Virus record (IMG/VR): IMGVR_UViG_3300012964_000680
Span: 1 to 22,290 of that record
Length of the DNA stretch: 22,290 nucleotides
Reading direction: 5' to 3' (one strand)
DNA from: a virus
Shown: piece after piece, positions 1-6,520 of the stretch
Numbering within the stretch: the stretch's first letter is position 1
Layout: each line of letters opens with the position of its first letter
Notes under the pieces: model-generated
What the model was told of the DNA's origin: nothing
Database searches by the model: none
The model's input: the letters and a program-made list of their open reading frames with translations, nothing else
Made by a program: the position numbers and the translations under genes

Positions 1-116
1 TTGGCAGACACAACCTCGAAGGCAAGTTCATGGCTTGCGTCGCCCACATCGTAAACCCGTAGGGTGTGGGGGGCGGAGGTCGGGAGCGTTGAAGGTTCGA
101 GTCCTTCCCAGCACAC
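1..116 (+). other. tRNA-like sequence (3' part) inside the left repeat
   Basis: Bases 91-107 form a textbook T arm: GAAGG, then the loop TTCGAGT, then CCTTC. They are followed by a plausible 3' acceptor strand CCAGCAC plus a discriminator A. The first bases, TTGGCAGACACA, resemble the D loop of bacterial tRNA-Leu. Between them the spacing is wrong: ACCTC (14-18) could pair with GAGGT (76-80), but 57 nt lie between instead of a 7-nt anticodon loop. A separate anticodon-arm-like hairpin with a 7-nt loop containing CAT occurs at 22-38. No matching 5' acceptor strand lies inside the window, so the gene would be cut by the window edge. The same sequence is present inverted at the right end. Confidence 0.35.
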
Positions 117-123
117 TAGAGCC
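1..123 (+). repeat. Left copy of 123-bp terminal inverted repeat
   Basis: Bases 1-123 are identical to the reverse complement of the last 123 bases of the window. After one mismatch at position 124 the next five bases (cctaa) match again, then similarity stops. The repeat holds a tRNA-like 3' end (91-116). Three explanations are open. It could be a real terminal repeat of a linear molecule. It could be a pair of inverted tRNA-containing repeats at which the assembly broke. It could be an invertible segment boundary. It is not a classical attL/attR pair, because those would be direct repeats. Confidence 0.95.
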
Positions 124-161
124 ACCTAACAAAGCGTGCAGTTTCCAAATAGTTTATTTGT

Positions 162-191
162 AAACAACTCCCCAAGCGGAGTTGTTTTTTT
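162..191 (+). terminator. Rho-independent terminator before the first gene
   Basis: A 10-bp stem, AAACAACTCC (162-171) with GGAGTTGTTT (178-187), has a 6-nt loop and runs into a T tract ending at 191. It would stop transcripts coming from the tRNA-like repeat, or from outside the window, before the head operon. Confidence 0.85.
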
Positions 192-195
192 GTCG

Positions 196-201
196 TATAA
201 T
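196..201 (+). promoter_or_regulatory. Candidate -10 box for the head operon
   Basis: A perfect TATAAT lies directly after the terminator and 24 bases before the first start codon. No convincing -35 hexamer is seen at the usual distance. It would drive the genes from 225 to 3948. Confidence 0.45.
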
Positions 202-224
202 GGGATAATAAAAAAGAGGCCTAT

Positions 225-731
225 ATGAGTCATAGGAAAAGTGGAATAAAACCCCCATTTACAGAACGGATCGGTGTTCCGTCTGTGACAAAGGATAAGA
301 ACGGAAGCGCGATCCTTTGGTGTCCCTTCTGCAAGCCATCGCACCCGCTTCGCGCCGACAATAAATCCACATGTGGAACTGTGATGCAGATTCGGGCAGT
401 GCAGGTGGTTTACAAGGCGAAGTACGACAATAAACTCGTTTGCGTGAAATGCGGTCACGGAGGCGGAGAGATGGTTCGCTTTCAGACTTCCTTCATCCAC
501 ACCCACGACTGCTCACCCGGAGTGGCGACGTTTACAGAACCACCGAACTACTCGATGCTTGCCAAACTTTTATATAAACTACCTGTTCGCGCAAGAACTT
601 TGCTGGAGAGAACCACCGGAAAGATTGTGCCAGTTGAAGAAGTAACGGAAATAGGTGAAAAGACAGGGAAGATATTCGGATATATATTTAATCGGCCTAA
701 GAAGAAAAAACGTGAAATCGTAGAGGAATAA
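225..731 (+). CDS. Zinc-ribbon phage protein of unknown function
   Basis: This 168-residue protein starts at ATG 225 behind AGAGG (215-219). It has a C-P-F-C knuckle near residues 33-36 and a C-V-K-C knuckle near residue 75, spaced as in a zinc ribbon. A further HTHDC segment follows near residue 90. The C-terminus is strongly basic, with a run of lysines near residue 160. It sits directly upstream of the portal gene and its stop codon overlaps the portal start (TAATG). The position is where a small terminase or another packaging factor often lies, and a zinc ribbon with a basic tail would suit DNA binding. No terminase motif (Walker A) is present, so I do not assign one. The product is real by position and Shine-Dalgarno site, but its function is unknown. 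Confidence 0.75.
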   Translation: MSHRKSGIKPPFTERIGVPSVTKDKNGSAILWCPFCKPSHPLRADNKSTCGTVMQIRAVQVVYKAKYDNKLVCVKCGHGGGEMVRFQTSFIHTHDCSPGVATFTEPPNYSMLAKLLYKLPVRARTLLERTTGKIVPVEEVTEIGEKTGKIFGYIFNRPKKKKREIVEE

Positions 732-2188
732 TGCCAAATATCCCAAAACTTTCCCCGGAAAATCAATTCCCTAAAGAGGCCATTCAAGAAAGTGTTCAGG
801 TGCAACCTGAACCTGCTATGGGTTCCACTGCGGTTCCGCTGTTTATGATCGGCGTGGCGACGGTGGCGGATCAAATCACCCCCTGGGGAAGAAATACAAA
901 GATACGGGATAGGCAACTGCGCGACTTTTGGCCTACCGAATCGTACCTTGCAGGCGCGGTCGCAAATGTCTCATTCAGAAATTCTGCCTTTGATTGGGAA
1001 ATCAAGGGTGGTTCGGAAAGAGTGAATCAGGCCGTTACGGATATGCTCCAGACCGCCATCGCTGGGGATGTGATCGGATGGACAACCTTCATTCAGAGAC
1101 TATCGCAGGATTTATACACACAGGACAACGGGGCATTTGTCGAATTGATCCGAGATCCCGGCATGGATGCGAACAGTAAGTTCAGGGGTTCAATGGCTCC
1201 CGTGATTGGAATTGCGAATCTGGATTCCGGGCAATGCACCCGTACCGGAAATTCTGAATATCCGGTCATCTACATTGACAGGAATAGCAGGGAACACAAG
1301 TTGAGATGGTACGAAGTCATTCCATTTTCCGATTTTCCATCTTCTATTGAAAAGATGAACGGTGTTGGGATTTGTGCAGTCTCCCGCGCTTTACGCCTTG
1401 CCCAGATTATGCGCTCAATTGCGTTGTTCAAGGACGAGGAAGTAGGCGGAAGAAATATCAAGAAAATTCAAATAGTTGGAGGAGTGGGACACCAGCAACT
1501 TTTGGATGCGATCAAGCGCACCGAGGAACAGGCAAATAATAAGGGAAATATTCGTTACATTGAACATGCGGTACTGGCTTCACTTGATCCGGAAAAACCT
1601 GTATCCGCAACAACTGTTGATCTTGCGTCGTTGCCGGAGGGATTCAATTTCGATCAGGAAATGCAATGGTATATCGCAGGATTAGCGCTTGATTTTGGTA
1701 CGGACTATCAGGAATTTGCGCCGCTTCCCGGCGGAAACATCGGTTCTGCTTCTCAAGGAAATGTACTCAACCGTAAGACCAGCGGCAAGGGACCGCGCAC
1801 GTTTATGGACCTTGTTTCCTCAGCCTTCAAGAATTATGGGGTTCTCCCGCGTGGAACAACACAGGTATTCAACGATAAAAACTCCGAAGAGGAGACAGAG
1901 AAACAGGTCATTCGCACAAAAGCACTTGAAGAAGCTGCCATTGCTGTAAACGCAAGCATCCTGACACCCGAAGCTGCTGCGAGGGATTTAGTAAAACGTG
2001 GTATATATGATGTGTCCACCATTGCCGACATCTCTCCCGACTTTTGGAAAAATGCAGAGAATCGAACGCAAGGTGGACAACTTGTAGGCAGCCGTGGTGG
2101 AAATACAATCGCCGAGGATGCCGCCAGACAGAATACAGGCAAACCCAGACTGACCGTAGCCGATAGGTTGAGGAAATGGTTTCCATAA
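731..2188 (+). CDS. Phage portal protein
   Basis: The product has 485 residues, in the normal size range for portals of HK97-type phages. Portals form the dodecameric ring at the capsid vertex through which DNA is packaged. The central part (about residues 55-340) has portal-like features: a segment on uninfected-cell-type membrane-free folds with LRDFWPTESYLAGAV, a region rich in short amphipathic helices, and a glycine-rich GGNIGSAS stretch before the C-terminal helical region. The N-terminal 35 residues and the last 40 residues are low in structure and rich in Q, G and N. The assignment rests on overall sequence impression and on the gene order portal, head-tail protein, protease, capsid. 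The start overlaps the stop of the upstream gene (TAATG) with GAGG just before it. The gene overlaps the next one by 13 bases, which suggests translational coupling. Confidence 0.8.
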   Translation: MPNIPKLSPENQFPKEAIQESVQVQPEPAMGSTAVPLFMIGVATVADQITPWGRNTKIRDRQLRDFWPTESYLAGAVANVSFRNSAFDWEIKGGSERVNQAVTDMLQTAIAGDVIGWTTFIQRLSQDLYTQDNGAFVELIRDPGMDANSKFRGSMAPVIGIANLDSGQCTRTGNSEYPVIYIDRNSREHKLRWYEVIPFSDFPSSIEKMNGVGICAVSRALRLAQIMRSIALFKDEEVGGRNIKKIQIVGGVGHQQLLDAIKRTEEQANNKGNIRYIEHAVLASLDPEKPVSATTVDLASLPEGFNFDQEMQWYIAGLALDFGTDYQEFAPLPGGNIGSASQGNVLNRKTSGKGPRTFMDLVSSAFKNYGVLPRGTTQVFNDKNSEEETEKQVIRTKALEEAAIAVNASILTPEAAARDLVKRGIYDVSTIADISPDFWKNAENRTQGGQLVGSRGGNTIAEDAARQNTGKPRLTVADRLRKWFP

Positions 2189-2679
2189 CAGTAAAAGTAA
2201 CACTGCCAAAGACAAAGTTTGCAAATAAAAAATGGTTGGAGGAAATCGCTAAAGTTCAGCGACAAACTTCTGTTCCACGGTTGAGAAAATTATTCCAGAA
2301 AACCGTGTTTGGCTGGAGCGAAAAACCTGATTTTGGATGGACTCAGAGGAGAACTTCCGATGAAATGTCGATCAGTATGTATCCCAGCGGAGAAAATGCG
2401 GAGAAGTGGGAATTAGTAAACGCTGGTTCTCCTCCCCACATAATCAACGCAAGACAGGGCGGATTTTTACGTTTCAGACCAGGCTATCGTTCTGCTACAA
2501 TTCCAGGTTCAATTCAAAGCAGGCGTGCGTACCGTTCTGGAAAATACGGTGCATGGCGGAGAGTTTCACACCCTGGATTTGAGGCTCGCAAATTTACAGA
2601 ACTGATTGCAGAGGAATATCATAATCCTTATATCAATGACATGCAGGATGCCATAAACGAGGCGGCAAAGAACAGATGA
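2176..2679 (+). CDS. HK97 gp10-like head-tail connector protein (putative)
   Basis: This 167-residue protein resembles the gp10-like/minor capsid family. In the middle it has a conserved pattern of a glycine-proline turn followed by an HIINA-type segment and GGFLRFRPG (near residues 85-103). Toward the end comes VSHPGFEARKF (about residues 131-141). That 'hPGf.ar.F' signature is typical of proteins of the head-tail interface. The start overlaps the end of the portal gene and the stop overlaps the next start (ATGA), so it belongs to the same operon. The exact role in this phage is inferred, since no tail genes are visible here. Confidence 0.65.
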   Translation: MVSITVKVTLPKTKFANKKWLEEIAKVQRQTSVPRLRKLFQKTVFGWSEKPDFGWTQRRTSDEMSISMYPSGENAEKWELVNAGSPPHIINARQGGFLRFRPGYRSATIPGSIQSRRAYRSGKYGAWRRVSHPGFEARKFTELIAEEYHNPYINDMQDAINEAAKNR

Positions 2680-3563
2680 AAAAATACAACCGAACGATAA
2701 TCGCCATTCGGGGAGACACACAGGGAGGTTATGCAGGCGGACTTCTCAATCCTGATACACTACTTCCAGACATCGCCATAGACGATGCTGGAGAAAACAT
2801 CATCGAAGGTTGGCGGCGCTTGGAACTCCGCCCTGTTCAGCAAAAGTTGTGGGAATGGCACAAAAAATACATCAAGGAAGTTTCAAAATTATCGGAAGGT
2901 GATGACATCATATTTGTCGAAATGGGCGATCTGACTCAGGGAAATATCTTCAAGGACGACCTTGATGTGAATAACTTGAATACGCAGGTCGTCATTTCAA
3001 GATATAACACTATGCCGTGGCTGGAATTGCAAAATCTGAAATCTGCCTATTTTGTGACAGGAACAGGTGTGCATGTTTGGGGAGAGGGAAGTACCGAGCG
3101 CCTACTGACTGCTCAACTCAAGGTAATGTACCCACACATCAAGATCAAGATAAACGATCACTATATGTTGGATGTGGATGGAGTCCATCTGGATGTGGCG
3201 CACCACGGCCCCGGCCCCGGAATTCGCAACTGGACTTACGGAAACGTTCTGGAACTGTACGCAAAATCAATCATGCGGGACAGTATTGATTTACAGGAAC
3301 CCGTTCCCGACGCCATTATTCGTGCCCATAAGCACCAGTTTACCTACCGTCCAGTAATTCACCAGGTCAGAAATAAGATGTGGGAATCAAAGGTTTTCAT
3401 CACTCCGCCAATGTGCTTTATAGGAAGTCACGCCCTCAAGGTAATGAATTCTCCATCCTATATGGGCGTAGGCGTGCTGGCACTCGAAATCATCAACGGA
3501 AAAATACACGCCTGGTATCCATTCAACAACTATGTGGATTTGAGAACAAAGGAGATTGTATGA
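2676..3563 (+). CDS. Calcineurin-like metallophosphoesterase
   Basis: The product has 295 residues. The metal-binding blocks of the calcineurin-like fold appear in order: GDTQGG (residues 13-18), GDLTQGN (about 84-90), GTGVHVWG (about 128-135), VAHHGPGPG (about 174-182) and RAHKHQF (about 216-222). Two blocks deviate from the classical pattern: the first has Q where D-x-H is usual, and the last reads A-H-x-H instead of G-H-x-H. Family members hydrolyse phosphate mono- or diesters with two metal ions, and phage versions may act on nucleic acid. The substrate cannot be predicted. It sits between head genes and overlaps both neighbours by ATGA, so it is co-expressed with the capsid proteins. Confidence 0.75.
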   Translation: MKKYNRTIIAIRGDTQGGYAGGLLNPDTLLPDIAIDDAGENIIEGWRRLELRPVQQKLWEWHKKYIKEVSKLSEGDDIIFVEMGDLTQGNIFKDDLDVNNLNTQVVISRYNTMPWLELQNLKSAYFVTGTGVHVWGEGSTERLLTAQLKVMYPHIKIKINDHYMLDVDGVHLDVAHHGPGPGIRNWTYGNVLELYAKSIMRDSIDLQEPVPDAIIRAHKHQFTYRPVIHQVRNKMWESKVFITPPMCFIGSHALKVMNSPSYMGVGVLALEIINGKIHAWYPFNNYVDLRTKEIV

Positions 3564-3835
3564 AAGACGATGAGTTCATTGAGGACTTGCAAAGGCAACT
3601 GATTGATGGGTTGAACATCGAGAAACCACAGGAAAAACACGAATTTACGACATTGTGGTTTTCAAGAAATGTAAGCAATAAAAGTTACAACGCAACAAGA
3701 ATCAACCTTGAGAAAATGGTTAGTGCGGGGAAATTGAAGGTCAGGAGGCGGGTGGTTCTTACGTGGGGAAAAACGGCGGGCCGTGGAAACATGGCGGATG
3801 TATACAGTCAGATCGAGAAAGCGAAGAAAAAATGA
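3560..3835 (+). CDS. Small protein, possible winged-helix
   Basis: This 91-residue protein starts at ATG 3560 because AAAGGAG lies just before it with 5-nt spacing and the start overlaps the previous stop (ATGA). The middle part (about residues 26-68) reads like a helix-turn-helix or winged-helix core: a predicted helix WFSRNVSNKSYNATR, then INLEKMVSAGKLKVRRRVV with a beta-hairpin-like basic wing. The reading frame also runs upstream inside the phosphoesterase gene, but there it is only a shadow. DNA binding is an inference, and no known family is recognised with certainty. Confidence 0.6.
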   Translation: MKDDEFIEDLQRQLIDGLNIEKPQEKHEFTTLWFSRNVSNKSYNATRINLEKMVSAGKLKVRRRVVLTWGKTAGRGNMADVYSQIEKAKKK

Positions 3836-3948
3836 AAAAAGCGTACTTCATCATGACTTTATATTGGATTATAGGCTTTTTGATTTTCTATGCCATCAGA
3901 CTGCATGGGTCAATCTACAAAAAGATACCGATGCGTTTCGGAAAATAG
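3832..3948 (+). CDS. Small single-pass membrane protein
   Basis: This 38-residue product is essentially one hydrophobic helix (about residues 4-23, YFIMTLYWIIGFLIFYAI) followed by a basic tail. Its ATG overlaps the stop of the preceding gene (ATGA), which supports translation by coupling. Its function is unknown. It ends the first operon, and the promoter of the HNH unit lies right behind it. Confidence 0.5.
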   Translation: MKKAYFIMTLYWIIGFLIFYAIRLHGSIYKKIPMRFGK

Positions 3949-3962
3949 TGACAAAAGTCATA

Positions 3963-3990
3963 TTGCAGTTTTCGGTGAATATGGTAAACT
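3963..3990 (+). promoter_or_regulatory. Promoter of the first RNA-leader/HNH unit
   Basis: TTGCAG (3963-3968) is followed after 16 bases by TAAACT (3985-3990). The extended -10 dinucleotide TG lies at the right place (3982-3983). Transcription would start near 3997, exactly at the first base of the long helix of the leader RNA. The second HNH unit also has a TGG-TAnAnT extended -10 box followed by AATTG. Confidence 0.6.
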
Positions 3991-3996
3991 AATTGT

Positions 3997-4139
3997 GGCG
4001 GCGCTCACGGTACCCCCCTTACCGCAGAGACCGCCAACTTATTTTGGCTTCTAAATCAGGTTGATTCAGCAACCCAACATATTTGTAAGACCTACATCCT
4101 CAACTCTTGGCTGAATACCTGAGTTGAGGATGTAGTTTT
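3997..4139 (+). ncRNA. Structured RNA leader upstream of HNH gene 1 (novel candidate)
   Basis: Three parts are visible. (1) A composite helix: GGCGG (3997-4001) with CCGCC (4031-4035), then CTC (4004-4006) with GAG (4027-4029), then CGGTA (4008-4012) with TACCG (4020-4024). It is capped by a loop of six C and one T. (2) A small hairpin, GGTTG (4059-4063) with CAACC (4070-4074), whose loop reads ATTCAG. (3) A perfect 15-bp hairpin (4092-4106 with 4121-4135) followed by TTTT. Its 14-nt loop contains CTGAAT (4111-4116), the exact complement of the ATTCAG loop, so a kissing interaction is possible. I recognise no known riboswitch, ribozyme or group I intron core. It may be an attenuating leader for the HNH gene or a short RNA in its own right. 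Confidence 0.55.
4092..4139 (+). terminator. Perfect 15-bp hairpin plus TTTT directly before the HNH ribosome site
   Basis: The arms 4092-4106 and 4121-4135 are fully complementary and are followed by four T. The Shine-Dalgarno GGAG (4140-4143) follows at once. This can act as a weak intrinsic terminator or attenuator, and as a structure that hinders ribosome access. The short T tract suggests partial rather than full termination. Confidence 0.6.
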
Positions 4140-4149
4140 GGAGAATAAA

Positions 4150-4638
4150 ATGAAATACACTATAAAGAATATAGAACGGTTCTGGGCAAGGGTAGATAAA
4201 GATCGTTCGCATACTTTTTACAATGGAACACGATGTTGGGAATGGACTGGAGGAGTTGTAAAGGGTGGTTATGGAATAATTAGAACGATGTATAAAAGAC
4301 ATACAGTTCATCGCATGTCTTTTATTATTAAGTATGGGGAGATTCAAGAAGGTTTATGCGTACTTCATCATTGCGATAATCCTTCCTGTGTAAATCCAGA
4401 ACACCTTTTTCTGGGAACCAATCAAGATAATTCAGATGATATGAAACAAAAAGGTAGGCAGGCAAGGATTTCAGGAGAAAGCCACTGGAAATCGAAACTG
4501 ACTGATAAGCAAGTATGTGAAATTCGTAAACGGTACTCGCCCTGGGGAAAGGGGGGAGAAAAATCAAGCACTCTTGCAAAAGAGTTTGGAGTTTCCCCAT
4601 CACTAATAATATATATTGTAAACAATAAGCGTCGCTAA
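4150..4638 (+). CDS. HNH homing endonuclease (HNH_3 type) 1
   Basis: The protein has 162 residues from ATG 4150. That start is chosen because GGAG (4140-4143) lies 6 bases before it; an in-frame TTG 12 bases upstream would overlap the ribosome site. The N-terminal block CWEWTG and the nuclease block VLHHCDNPSCVNPEHLFLG (about residues 70-90) are the hallmark of HNH_3 free-standing homing endonucleases. The C-terminal part (about 115-160) looks like a small helix-turn-helix that would help bind the target. The gene is richer in A and T than the capsid genes. It is enclosed by its own promoter, leader and terminator, so it looks like an inserted mobile unit. A paralogue lies at 10877. Confidence 0.88.
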   Translation: MKYTIKNIERFWARVDKDRSHTFYNGTRCWEWTGGVVKGGYGIIRTMYKRHTVHRMSFIIKYGEIQEGLCVLHHCDNPSCVNPEHLFLGTNQDNSDDMKQKGRQARISGESHWKSKLTDKQVCEIRKRYSPWGKGGEKSSTLAKEFGVSPSLIIYIVNNKRR

Positions 4639-4653
4639 AATATTCTCCTTCAT

Positions 4654-4689
4654 CTAAAAAGCCTCACGGTGTACCGTGAGGCTTTTTAG
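4654..4689 (+). terminator. Strong terminator after HNH gene 1
   Basis: A nearly perfect palindrome has 17-base arms, 4654-4670 and 4673-4689. It is A-rich on the left, GC-rich in the core and ends in TTTTT. It is symmetric, so it can end transcription from both directions, and it closes off the HNH unit from the protease operon. Confidence 0.9.
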
Positions 4690-4707
4690 AATCACAATAT
4701 TTTTTAT

Positions 4708-4739
4708 TTGCAAGTGTCATTTGTCACTATTTTTATGAT
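4708..4739 (+). promoter_or_regulatory. Possible promoter of the protease-capsid operon
   Basis: TTGCAA (4708-4713) and TATGAT (4734-4739) lie just after a terminator and 30 bases before the protease start. The 20-base spacer is longer than the usual 17, so the -35 assignment is weak. Some promoter is needed here because the terminator at 4654 is strong. Confidence 0.35.
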
Positions 4740-4768
4740 AAAATGTCATGGACACAAGGAAGGTCCCG

Positions 4769-6508
4769 ATGGCTAAAGATAAAACTCGTGAAAAACGCCG
4801 CGCCGCTCGGTTGCGAAAATCCCAGGCACATAAAGTTGATCCTCTTGAAGAAGATGAGGATGACGATATTTTGCTGGAAGAAGAGGATAACGAGGACGAT
4901 GAAGATGACATCGTAGAACTTGCAGATGGAAAAGTGAGCGGGAAATCCATCATGAAGGCGATGGATGAAATTTCTCTCACGCCGATGCCTGTTTCGTTTT
5001 CAGAACTTGATGCGATGGATGCGGCTCACGAGATGGCTGAAAAAGTGGACGAGGAAACATACAACGTCCGCCGTTTGGTGGATAATATTGTCTACCATCC
5101 CATGATGTCGGCTGATGAAAAAGGCAAGGCGATTACGAAAGTGGGGGATGAGTTTCCGAAGCGTGTCTCAATGGCGATGAAGGATGCCAAGATGGAAAAG
5201 TCCGCCGATGAAGATATTGACCTTATCGAGACCCAATACATCCTCGCCAAAGATAACCGCACCATTACTCTGACTGAAAAAGTGTTTGACTGGATAGAAA
5301 AGAAAAAACTATCCTACGCGGCTGAACAGAAATTATCCGATTCCGACTTCGCCCTTGTGGTGGAGAAGGACGGCAAGAAAATCAGGAAATATCCAATTCA
5401 CGACAAGGCTCACGTCCGCAACGCGCTGGCGCGTGCCTCCCAACAGATCAAGGCAGGCGGCGAGGGCGCGGCGGATGCCAAAGCCGCCCTTCCGAAGATT
5501 CACGCTGCCGCCAAAAAGATGGGAATTGGTGTAAGTGAAAAATCAAACTCCATCATCGTTGAGAAGGATTTGAACGGCTCATGGCGTGCAGTGATGTGGC
5601 CCACCAATAATTTCAAAGACCTGGACGGGGAAATACTCTCTGAAAAAGCACATACCGAATACGTGGAGTGGGTCAATAAGAATATGGATTTAGCTCCCGT
5701 ATTTGTCACATGGCACATCCCTGGAACTGCCAGAAAGAACCAGGTTGATTTCGCCGCCTACGAACACGGGTACTTGATTATGAGTTCCCCGCTTGAACAA
5801 CATGAGGCCATTGCCCTCATGAAAGCCCAGACGATGACCGAGATTGGGATGTCGCACGGCACAATCGTTTTGGAACGCGACGCGGATGATCCGCGCGTAA
5901 TCAATAAATATCGCATGGTTGAAGTGTCGGATTTGCCTCTTGACAGGGCGGCGAATCCGTTTACTGATTTTGATGTCCTTACAAAGGAGGCTCACATGAA
6001 CACAGAAGAATATCTTGCTACGATGATTGGCCCCGAAAAAGCCAAGTTATTCGTCGAGAAAACAGCCCTCAAACAGCAATCGCTCCGCAAGGCGAACGTC
6101 GAGGAAAAGGAAGTTACCAAAGAGGAAAAAGTTCCCGAGGCGGTTCCTGACAAGGTAACGGAAAAATCCACTCCCGATGAACTGATCGGAAAGATTGTCG
6201 AACAGGTCTCGAAAGAGTTGGGAATGGATGCGTTGTCCGAACAGTTTGCACTCATCAAGCAGGAACTTGACAAAATTCCGATGTTAGAATCGCTCGTCAA
6301 GGAACTGGCGACCACCAACGAGGAAAAACTGGCGGAGATGATCCAGCCGCCCGTGCAAAAATCATACTCGTGGATGGACAAGCGCCCGTCCGCGAGCAAG
6401 GAAAATATCCTCAAAGAAAATGAGGAAGATAAGACTCTCAAGAAAGCTGTCCCGGAAATTGGTTGGCTTTCCGAAGCGACTGGAACCAATCCCGTCGTAA
6501 CTCAGTAA
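4769..6508 (+). CDS. Prohead protease with C-terminal scaffold region
   Basis: The start at 4769 is chosen over the in-frame ATG at 4748 because AAGGAAGG (4756-4763) sits 5 bases before it. The product has 579 residues. The N-terminus is very basic and is followed by a long acidic run (about residues 27-52), typical of capsid-interior delta/scaffold segments. About 189-253 matches a domain common in phage proteins (DFALVVEKDGKKIRKYPI... followed by RNALARASQ), which I recall as DUF6582. About 266-397 resembles a prohead serine protease, with a WH pair near residue 318 and a GMSHG segment near 365 that could supply His and Ser. Residues 410-579 are helical and charged, like a scaffold. It directly precedes the major capsid gene, as expected. 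A strong internal start lies at 5996. Confidence 0.75.
   Translation: MAKDKTREKRRAARLRKSQAHKVDPLEEDEDDDILLEEEDNEDDEDDIVELADGKVSGKSIMKAMDEISLTPMPVSFSELDAMDAAHEMAEKVDEETYNVRRLVDNIVYHPMMSADEKGKAITKVGDEFPKRVSMAMKDAKMEKSADEDIDLIETQYILAKDNRTITLTEKVFDWIEKKKLSYAAEQKLSDSDFALVVEKDGKKIRKYPIHDKAHVRNALARASQQIKAGGEGAADAKAALPKIHAAAKKMGIGVSEKSNSIIVEKDLNGSWRAVMWPTNNFKDLDGEILSEKAHTEYVEWVNKNMDLAPVFVTWHIPGTARKNQVDFAAYEHGYLIMSSPLEQHEAIALMKAQTMTEIGMSHGTIVLERDADDPRVINKYRMVEVSDLPLDRAANPFTDFDVLTKEAHMNTEEYLATMIGPEKAKLFVEKTALKQQSLRKANVEEKEVTKEEKVPEAVPDKVTEKSTPDELIGKIVEQVSKELGMDALSEQFALIKQELDKIPMLESLVKELATTNEEKLAEMIQPPVQKSYSWMDKRPSASKENILKENEEDKTLKKAVPEIGWLSEATGTNPVVTQ
5996..6508 (+). CDS. Nested in-frame scaffold protein (internal start)
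   Basis: Inside the protease gene, AAAGGAGG (5983-5990) lies 5 bases before an in-frame ATG at 5996. It is one of the best ribosome sites in the window. Translation from here would give a 170-residue protein rich in E and K, with heptad-like helical segments (for instance around KIVEQVSKELGMDAL and LIKQELDKIPMLESLVKEL), as in scaffold proteins. Lambda C/Nu3 and other phages make scaffold from an internal start in the protease gene in the same way. The internal start is visible in the sequence; its use is inferred. Confidence 0.65.
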   Translation: MNTEEYLATMIGPEKAKLFVEKTALKQQSLRKANVEEKEVTKEEKVPEAVPDKVTEKSTPDELIGKIVEQVSKELGMDALSEQFALIKQELDKIPMLESLVKELATTNEEKLAEMIQPPVQKSYSWMDKRPSASKENILKENEEDKTLKKAVPEIGWLSEATGTNPVVTQ

Positions 6509-6520
6509 CGGAGGTGCAAT

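Noticed and set aside
126-506. Minus-strand open frame of 126 codons over the first gene
   Set aside because: It lies opposite a gene with good start signals and runs through the terminator; no family features are seen.
3997-4139. Group I intron or IscB-type omega RNA upstream of the HNH gene
   Set aside because: The region is far too short, no intron core or split host gene is seen, and the HNH protein lacks the RuvC parts of IscB.
4748-4768. Earlier ATG start for the prohead protease
   Set aside because: There is no ribosome site in front of it, while ATG 4769 has AAGGAAGG at good distance.
5992-6489. Open frame of 165 codons on the minus strand opposite the scaffold
   Set aside because: It is a shadow of a lysine- and glutamate-rich gene, gives a serine-rich low-complexity protein, and has no neighbours on that strand.
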